Assembly (NCBI GenBank): GCA_020746875.1
Contig: JAGTJL010000005.1
Location: 2,542,001 to 2,606,000, forward strand
Direction: 5' to 3'
DNA from: Rhexocercosporidium sp. MPI-PUGE-AT-0058
Lineage: Eukaryota; Ascomycota; Leotiomycetes; Helotiales
Length of the DNA: 64,000 nucleotides
The notes beneath the pieces are model-generated. The model did no database searches, was not told the DNA's origin, and was given only the letters and a program-made list of their open reading frames with translations. Both the position numbers and the translations under genes were made by a program. The number at the start of each line of letters is the position of its first letter. The stretch's first letter is position 1. Below are positions 56,192 through 64,000 of this stretch, in pieces.

Positions 56192-56903
56192 ATGAAAATA
56201 AAGCTATATAAAAACAGGAATTGTAAGAGAATGAAGCAGAGCTAAAAGAAGATCTGGGGTTATATACTGTAGAGAAGAAAGAGAGATAGAAAGATGGATA
56301 GAAGAAAATGAACCCGGAAGTCAAAGACTGGTGGGGGATCACGTGAAAATCCACTGCATTCACGCGAATCCTCCCCAGGCACCTAACTAGATAATTCTCG
56401 ATTTTGATCCCGCTCCTCGATCCAACAATTCTTTCCCCCAAGGTGGAAATAATGAAGCTGTACAGTACTGTACGTACTCAGACATCATGTCTGGCGGGTA
56501 AATAATTACCCGCCATCGGCTTCCGTCGGCGATGCGGAGGATGAAAAGATCGAGAATCACGGGGTCGCGGCTTAGGAAAGTGAGGACAGGGAGCCGAGAG
56601 CGGGATGCGCTAAATGACGTCCCGCGGCAAATCAACAATTCATACAACTTCGGCGCATTTACAAGCAACCGGACAGACAATCGAACTTCTCCACGAAATA
56701 CTCCTCCTCCAATCTCTCCAACATTCACCGACTTCAACCTCACTTCAACTTGAGTTCGATCGACCTTTGCCTCCATCAACTCTCGCCGATCTCCACTCCA
56801 TGTCTTCCTAAAGGATACCAGATCAGACCGGAATGAATACCAAATGACCCTCCAATACCTCGACAGAAGATAATACCTACAAGCCTCGTCGGGGCGGCAA
56901 GGA
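56192..56903. other. Divergent intergenic region
   Basis: About 710 bp between the starts of the methyltransferase and the carrier genes, presumably carrying both promoters. A 200-codon open frame on the minus strand crosses it but has no domain. Confidence 0.4.
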
Positions 56904-58147
56904 ATGCCCTCGGCCCTCATCAACAATGCCTCTCCACCCGCGATGCTCAAGGACAAATCACAAGAGATGGATGCTGAAGCCCACAAGAAAGGTCTGGCTA
57001 TCTGCCCGACAGACGACGATGCTATAGCGCCTAAGGGCAAGAAACCGCACAAGCAGAGCTTGGATTACATATGGCGGACGGGCGTGGCGGGGGGGTTGGC
57101 AGGGAGTGCTGTATGTATATGTAAACCAGAATCTCTGCCGGATTTGATCTAATTTAGTCCAATCTGATCTGCTATAGTGAAGCAGAATATACTAACAAAG
57201 ACAATCAGGCCAAAACATTAGTAGCCCCCCTCGACCGAGTCAAGATCCTCTTCCAAGCCTCAAACCCCCAATTCGCAAAATATACCGGTAGTTGGTTCGG
57301 CGTGGTGACCGCCATGAAAGACATCTACAAAGACGAAGGCGCGTGCGGACTCTTTCGCGGCCACTCTGCGACAATCCTTCGAATCTTCCCTTACGCAGCT
57401 ATAAAGTTTCTCGCCTACGAGCAGATCCGTTCGGTGGTTATCCACTCCCCTGCCCAGGAAACGCCCATTAGACGTCTACTGTCCGGTTCGATGGCAGGTG
57501 TAACCAGTGTTTTCTTCACATATCCATTAGAAGTAATCCGTGTGCGACTTGCTTTCGAAACGAAACGCGATTCGCGCTCTTCACTCTCCGATATCTGCAA
57601 ACGGATATACAACGAAGCTCCCCCGCCCACAAAGCCCATAACTGCCGTTCCGGCCGCAGTATCAGACGCAGTCATGGCTGTAGCACCACGTGCCGGTCTC
57701 GCGAACTTCTACCGTGGATTCAGTGCTACGGTTCTAGGCATGTTGCCGTATGCTGGAATGTCCTTCCTGACACACGATACAGCGGGAGACATCCTTCGCT
57801 ACCCTATGTTCGCAGCATACACCACTCTGCCCAAACCGACCAATTCGCCCCCAAATAAACCACCACCCCTCCGCTCGTGGGCCGAGCTCTTCGCAGGCGG
57901 AATCGCTGGCTTGGTCTCCCAGACCTCGGCATATCCACTTGAGGTCATCAGAAGGCGAATGCAAGTTGGTGGCGCGGTGGGCGATGGCCGTCGTTTAAAT
58001 ATCGGGGAGACGGCGAAGCTGATCGTCAGAGAAAGGGGTGTGATGGGCTTTTGGATCGGCTTGAGTATTGGGTACGTAAAGGTTGTGCCGATGGTGGCGG
58101 TTAGCTTTTATGTTTATGAGCGGGGGAAGACTTGGCTGGGAATTTAG
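56904..58147 (+). CDS. LEU5: Mitochondrial carrier, Leu5/SLC25A42 (coenzyme A) type
   Basis: Exons 56904-57110 and 57209-58147 give 381 residues. Three carrier repeats each have the signature P-x-[DE]-x-x-[KR]: PLDRVK (repeat 1), PLEVIRVR (repeat 2) and PLEVIRRR (repeat 3). Supporting pieces are GVAGGLAGSAAKT, RGHSATILRIFPYAAIKFLAYEQ, LSGSMAGVTSVFFTYP and FAGGIAGLVSQTSAYP. The sequence order fits Leu5/SLC25A42, the carrier that brings CoA (or its precursor) into the matrix. The N-terminal ~50 residues are hydrophilic and the start ATG could lie at the second Met (MLKDKSQ). Inner mitochondrial membrane. Confidence 0.88.
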
Positions 58148-61100
58148 ACCGCGCTTTGTCTGGCGATGGCGAAGGTTTAGAAGGATAGGTTGAGGCTTGT
58201 ACAAGAAACGGTTGGCTTATGCATGCATGATGCATCTATCCATGGCTTGCTTGTCAGTTGGTTGGTTCGTAGGTACCTTAGAATAGGCTGCAAATGGAGC
58301 GGAGTTTCATTTCTCTTATCCGTTGATTCGCTTGTTGATTCGAACTATTTGTTCTTCCAGCAAGCGAGGCGATCTTTATTCCTCAGAAAATTTAGCTTCA
58401 CGGCAGATTGGAGATCTGTAAGTGTTACAAAAACTACTATATGTCAAAATTTCGTTTTATCAACAGCATCATAAAATCCCAGGCTCTTCCAAATCTTTGC
58501 CGGATTCCGCTTCGAAAGACACGGATCCAGACCCAAACCGATCGTTCAAGACATTCTTCTAATGAGCGCTTCGACGAGGACTATGCCGCGCAGACCCCTT
58601 CTCAGGATTCGTTCGCCAAACCTGCTCTTTCCAAAGAAGAAAAGCAATACTCAGGTCATCCCTTAAAGTTCTCCTCCCAACACCTCCTTTCTACCGATCA
58701 TCCGCAATGACTAGCGAGATCCATAGACGTCACTCGCACGCATAACTCTCAATAGCTCGTCATGTAAATACAACACAGCAATAACCCAATCACCCCACCC
58801 CTCCCATCAACAATTTCCTTGCTAGCCCTACCATTGAAGAGCCTGCTCCTGCCAAGCGTGCTGCCCGACTCGTAAACAGCCTTTTACCCACCGAAAAATG
58901 CCCGTACATCTTTGAACATAAGAATGTGTTGATCCGTTATCGCCCTCGTCCATATGAAGCACCTCAGCCAGTTGACGATGCGTGATGTATTTCCGCGTAT
59001 GAACCTTATTTCTCATCTTAACGAGTAGTCTCTCAGCGAGGATAATGGAGGTAGGCAGATTGATGTTGGGAGTCAGTCTGGAGTAGGCGAGGAGGACCTA
59101 CAGGAGACAGACATTTATACCGTAGTGCCATAGTTAGTACGCTGCGCTGTTGTAGGCGTTGACGGCAGTGCCGAGGAGGGTGCGCGGAAGTTATTCATGT
59201 CTGGAGCGGAAAGCTGTGGAGATCTGTGGAAGATGAATTGGCTTCAGTTTCTTCTCAAATGGTTAATCATTGAGGGCATCTGTGGGAGGGTAGATGGATG
59301 CACCTATCGCTTCTTGTTCGGCGACAAATCTGGGCTCGGTGATTCTCGCGATAACCATTTTGAGGTTAGATCTTCTAACTTTAGGTTGAAGAGGGCTACC
59401 AAATTCGTTCGCGGATATTGGAACTCAAGGAGACTACAAATTCTAGATTAAGTGCTCAAGGTGTGTTGAACACTGACGGAAAGACACCTGAAAGCTCAGA
59501 CGATATAAAATGTTAGTTGAACTGCGTTTGCTGGCGCTCATCTAGCCGGGCATAATTTTCGTGAATATATGGACGAATCTTAATTTGAAGTCACTTGGAA
59601 CAAGTCCATGTTTGTTTGTACCCGAAGTAAATGCATACCCAAACCACCACCCCGCTCCCTTCTTTATGAACCCAAATAGGTGTCTTTCTGTCCAACCAGC
59701 CTCTTAAACTGCGGTCTAAGTGGGTGACGTAATTGGTTAAATCGTGCAGGTTACTTAAATATTTGCTGGCAAAGTTGGCGTAAAGAAGGACTAATCATCC
59801 CGGCGTGCGGCCCCCTGTCGGAAAGCCCTGTTCACAGAGAAAAATATGACTTTTCATTGAGTCCTCTGATTCTCTTTTGCTTCTTTGGGATTGTTTTGTT
59901 GATGTGCTGTTAAAAGCTGGTGGGGGAGTTGTAAGTCTTTTTTGGCCTGTGTTCTCAAGGTAGTTTGCCGAGGGGGGCGGGGGCTCGCTTAAAACATGTT
60001 GACTTTCTCGTTAATTAGTGGTCTGGACATCTATGGATTCGCAAGTAAGTTATTTTCAGTTCTTTGTTTCAAGAGGAAGGGACTAGGAGGGTAATTTAGC
60101 TTAAGTATATTAAACAAGCCTTAATATTAACGACATAATCTTAATTATATATCGACATTTTCAATTTTCAAGTGTGGCTATACTTCTATAATATTATCCG
60201 TGCTTGAATTAATTATTATACTTATACTGAACCGTCATATCTTTCAAAAAGAAAAAAAAGAAACGTTTTTCGTCTCATTTAGAGACACAACTTTGATTTT
60301 ATATATAAAGGACATCAGACAAAAAAGCCTGATCTGCAGTTTTTCTTCATCCTCCTTTCCTTTCACATATCAATTTTGTATTTCATCTATAATTGCGGCA
60401 TACATCCATGAACTGTATATTTTACTACGCGAGTTGGCCACTGCGGCTATCAGAAAGACAACAGAAAGAAGATCAACAGTCCGACCCAGGTTCGAGGGCA
60501 GAATTTTGCACGTGTTTGATGATAATGGAGGTATCTGGGCACATATCGTATCTGTGGGAATCTCAATTTAGTCTCTAACTTGTTGGAAAATAATTTGGAC
60601 CGACTTGGCGCGGGAAATGCTGCTTAAAATAGCTTCTAAGTCACCTTGAAATAAACGTTACGGTCGGGGACTGCTATTTTGTGACTTGAAAACAGCAACA
60701 ACGCCGGGAGTTACCACGTCACTTTTCAACTCAAGGGCTCGGCCGAAAGCCCTTGCCGCCTATGTCTATTTTGACGCTCTTTGGTGTCAGAGGTATTGCA
60801 ACACCTAGAGGAGAAATTTCAAGGGCACCTAGTGAATTGAAACAAGGAAAAGAGTCCTCTTACAGGTGACCAAAGGGGGGCAAAGGTTGGTAACGCTATT
60901 TTTGGTATCAGGTAGGCTCTAAAATAAATAGATGAGGATGAGCCAACTCCATCGACTGCCCAGCCGTGAAAATAGCCAACATACAGAGCTCTACGATGAA
61001 AGGCAACGCGTTGCTCATAACAACATACATTGCCGACTGCGGGTAGCAGGAAGAGTTTTGACCATGCGAAACAAAATGATCATGCAACAATAGTCACTGT

Positions 61101-61430
61101 ACAATTTGATAATTGTGTGATTCTATTTTTAAACGTAGTAATAGGCGATAACCCAGGGTTACGGCAAACTACTCCTAAAAGTACTCGTAAAGTTCCCGTC
61201 GGAGACATGCGACGTTCTCGAGGAAAAGACAAACACGCATTGAAAACTAGAGTATAAGAACAGTCTGTCTGCTTCTGAGTTTCTATCAATAGCCATTCAG
61301 CATTTGCAAAGCCCGTTTCCTATCAACGCACTTGCTCAAACCTTGCGTCCTTGACCAAGCGTTCAAATTGAATACTCAGCGGTCATCACTAGTACCAATT
61401 CCCCTAAGCACTACACAACAGAGATCGAGC
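58148..61430. other. Long gene-poor region with gene remnants
   Basis: About 3.3 kb. Two coding-like fragments are seen at 58408-58710 and 58790-58983 (listed separately). From 59470 to 60660 the DNA is AT-rich with no coding frame I trust. A short hairpin CAAGGGCT/AGCCCTTG lies near 60731-60755. Confidence 0.4.
58408..58983 (+). pseudogene. Possible remnants of a gene of unknown family
   Basis: The + strand has two stretches with natural-looking composition: one ending in RFDEDYAAQTPSQDSFAKPA.. (stop near 58710) and one from about 58790 to a TGA at 58983 reading IEEPAPAKRAARLVNSLLP then YIFEHKNVLIRYRPRPYEAP. A stop codon separates them and I could not join them by introns. No domain recognised. 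They may be exons of a broken gene. Confidence 0.3.
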
Positions 61431-61894
61431 ATGCGCTACTCAATCATTCACGCCGTATGTCTCGCCCTTCTTGGGCTAGCTATTGTGTACCCGGGCGCCA
61501 ATAGTGCCCCGGTCCGTGGTCTCGTTCGTGACCGTCGCCTCAGTCAATTCAATATCTCTCAGAGAGCACCTGTGCCCCACCGAAGTCCTCGCCTTGTGGC
61601 TCGAAGCCATCTCCAAAGAAAGGTCCTCCTGGTATCGGCAGCAGCGGAGATATCTCGGGCGATCAAATTGGTGGAGGAAGCAGAACATTTGTCGTTGACC
61701 CTTCGACAAAGTCTTACAAAATCGGAGATGTTGTAGACATTCTTCTTCAACACGGTGCCGACCCGAATTTCAATGCCGGGAAGCACGGAATGTTCACTCC
61801 TCTGCCCGAAGCGATGGGGTGGTCTCAACCAATCTCGTACCCAGCAGCTCCGATACCTCAAAGACGATTATCTCCTCAGCGTTTTGATATCTAA
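61431..61894 (+). CDS. Small secreted protein, splice site uncertain
   Basis: The ATG begins a clear signal peptide (IIHAVCLALLGLAIVYPGANSA). After it the frame must change to reach a natural-looking C-terminal part (APPKSSPCGSKPSPKKG, then a GDISGDQIGGG linker, VDILLQHGADPNFN, ending QRFDI with a stop at 61892-61894). A 44-nt intron 61519-61562 (weak donor GTCTCG) or a 35-nt intron 61528-61562 (GTGACC) would both restore the frame, giving about 140 residues. The LLQHGADPNFNA piece resembles a single ankyrin-like turn, but I make no domain call. Alternatively the gene is broken by a frameshift. Confidence 0.45.
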
Positions 61895-64000
61895 TGCATG
61901 GTTTACTGAGTATATTTTATAAATTAAACACACAATCGAATCAAGTGCCTCGCCTTTTTGCGGATTGGCACCAGTTATCTCCCAACAGCCCTCCCCAGGA
62001 CCCCAGCTATCCCTCCCAACCTAGCAGATGTTCAATTCCCACTTCCGTCAAAGCTTGGGCCAGCGATCCAATCTTCAAATAAGGCCCAAGACCTTCATCA
62101 TGAATCCAACTTGTCGATCCATAAAAGCTCTCGCACCAGTTTGTGTAGGCGGAGGGCGCTTGGCCCTGCGTTCAGGCTGTTCGAACACCTCCTAGGTAGT
62201 CTTTGGCTGCGTATCCATGCTGTCTTCGCTGCTGTCCTCGACCCTGCTCTAATTTATCCGGCATCTCTTGATATTCATCTGTGGGCATGATAGGCATACG
62301 CCGTCGGTGAGGGGTAGTTGTGGTTGTTCGAGCTCGGAGTATGTACCTTGAATTTGGACCCGAACTTGAATGTGGACATAAAGCCTCAGAGGGACAGACG
62401 TTGTCCTGACGCACAAACTACTCGAAGAGGAGAAAATTTCACTAGGCTATCCTTGAAGGTGCAAGACCCTCTTATGCAACTTGAAATGTCTCGGCGGTAA
62501 TCAAAAACCTTGAACAAGACGCTTTGGCCTACATGTCGATAGGCTGTCATAATCCGAGATAGCCGATGGTTACTTCCCGAGATTGGATGAAGGCGAATCA
62601 TAGACCTAAAGGCGGTAGATATGGAACCTTGGTATTGGCCAGAGTTTGGTGGCGTTGGTGTATTACTGTGTTTCGTTCTGCTTCCGGAAGGAATCTTAGC
62701 AGCCGCTCAGCAAGACGAAAGCAACTGGCTGTTTTGTAGTTGGATGCGGCGACCGATGCATAGACAGGAGCAATTTACTCGACTAGCCCATCTTGCCTAA
62801 ATCATGGGGTTGGTTCTTACAGGTCTCGACAAGGGGGAAATAATTGGGGCGATGAAGATGTTAAAGGTTGGACAACAGAAACTCGGAACCCCGATCGAAC
62901 ATTGAGCGAGGACGACACGACAAGTGCAGAAAACAAAGGAGAATCGACTTTGGGCGAGGGAAACCGATTCAGGTGTAAAGAGGCGAGTGTATAACCTGAC
63001 CCACGTAAGCAAACAATTTTGAGGCACGTAGAAGAACACGACAACGTTTGTTCTCCTCGCTCTAAAAAGTACTGCCTGTCTTGATAATCTGCAAATGAGT
63101 CGTCCTAGCTTTATGGCTACTTGAACGACCAGCGAATATCAGTACCCTGACATCGAACAACGCTAACTCTAGTCTATCAACAGAAGAAGGACTTGCAGAA
63201 AGTGAGAAAAAAGGGGAGTTGTCAGGGAGGCATAGCTGAAGTTTCTTTCACATTCAAAACCTCGATGCCTGGGAATTGCAGGCTCAAATCTGAATCTAAA
63301 GTAGTCAAAGGGATAGTTAATTGGATTGTTACATAATAGGGCGAAAACTGATGTAGCAAGAGTGTTGAGCTGAGCATGTGCAGCAGGGATAAGGAAAAGA
63401 AGAACGGTTGTGGAGGGCGTACTAAAAATGGCGAATAGATAAACAGAAAAATGCAGTGACCAGCGATACAGTATGAGGGTGAAAATGTGTTCAAAGTGCC
63501 TTTGACCGGCAAGATGAGTATACATATCCAATGTGATGACTTGGAAGATATTTCCTCCTGGTCTTAACACGTAATGGGCGTACTTTCCCATATGAAGCAT
63601 TTCACAGAGCACAGCTCGCGGAGGGATCTGTTAATTCGGATCGAAAAGAAAACAGGCTATCATTAATTTCATCGTCTAGTCCTTGATGGGAGGATTAAAT
63701 TGCTATTAAGGCTTCAAATATGGGGAGAAGGTGTTTTGATGTTTCCATATAGCGGCGCGGGAAAGTTGTCCCGAGATGGGACGCGAAGCGCTAACCGTGG
63801 AGCTGTGTGAAAGCAAACACTTTGCATGCCACTACTGGAAGTATATTTATACCTTCATCTCAACAACTGCTTTCTCAGGCCTCTCCCGTCCAAAGGTATT
63901 AATGCTCGTTCAATCCATCCTGCGAGAGTATCAACGATAGATTATCGTCAGGCCTTTCTTCGCTTTGAGCGGCCCGTCGGCGACGGCGAGATAAGTTCAA
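61895..64000. other. Gene-poor end of the window
   Basis: About 2.1 kb. A 147-codon open frame on the minus strand (63612-63169) is hydrophobic and Phe/Leu/Thr-rich but has no domain or splice support. I see no gene I would report. Confidence 0.35.

Noticed and set aside
63169..63612. A 147-codon hydrophobic open frame on the minus strand near the window end
   Set aside because: Composition is like translated AT-rich noise; no helix pattern or start context that supports a membrane protein.

Overview
The window reads as nuclear DNA of a filamentous ascomycete (Pezizomycotina; Helotiales/Leotiomycetes would fit, but I cannot prove the class). The signs are many short introns (about 45-110 nt, GT..AG, often with a CTAAC-type branch site), protein families of filamentous fungi (a Zn2Cys6 regulator, DUF3328/UstY, a TSC1/hamartin homologue, an ECM33-like GPI protein, MFS sugar carriers), and long gene-poor AT-rich gaps. 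There is no rRNA, no convincing tRNA and no CRISPR. Exon borders were set by hand from splice signals and reading-frame phase.

Layout. 0-4.5 kb: a decayed short-chain dehydrogenase, a coiled-coil protein of unknown role and a 162-bp foldback (MITE-like) element. 6-12.5 kb: an eight-exon Ala/Gly-rich secreted protein, a formate/nitrite-type transporter and a small six-cysteine secreted protein. 14-16.4 kb: an MFS sugar transporter. 19-24.6 kb: the most interesting part, a compact candidate RiPP locus made of a UstY-like DUF3328 membrane protein, a secreted precursor with three identical LYFRGYKINKE repeats, and a Zn2Cys6 regulator. 25.9-32.9 kb: a glucose/hexose-type MFS carrier between two inverted BTB-domain paralogues, both with broken or doubtful reading frames. 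34-42.4 kb: an ECM33-like GPI protein, TSC1, an SDR enzyme and a C2H2 zinc-finger protein. 43-49 kb: an unknown 295-residue protein, an ochratoxinase-type amidohydrolase and an F-box-like Cys-rich protein. 49-51.6 kb: AT-rich, repeat-scarred DNA. 51.6-58.1 kb: a second copy of the six-cysteine secreted protein, a dienelactone hydrolase, mitochondrial ribosomal protein uL23m, an MT-A70 (METTL4-like) methyltransferase and a Leu5-type mitochondrial carrier. 58-64 kb: mostly gene-poor, with gene remnants and one small secreted protein.

How the genes work together. Most are independent housekeeping or transport genes. The clear functional group is at 19-24.6 kb: the repeat protein has a signal peptide and three identical core copies whose DNA differs only at synonymous sites. 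It lies beside a gene with the two HxxHC motifs of the UstYa/UstYb oxidative cyclases and a possible pathway regulator. This is the minimal layout of a dikaritin (ustiloxin/asperipin/phomopsin-like) cluster, here with an unusual core and unusual processing sites. The two six-cysteine secreted proteins (146 residues each, about 56% identical without gaps) are a separate family of possible effectors.
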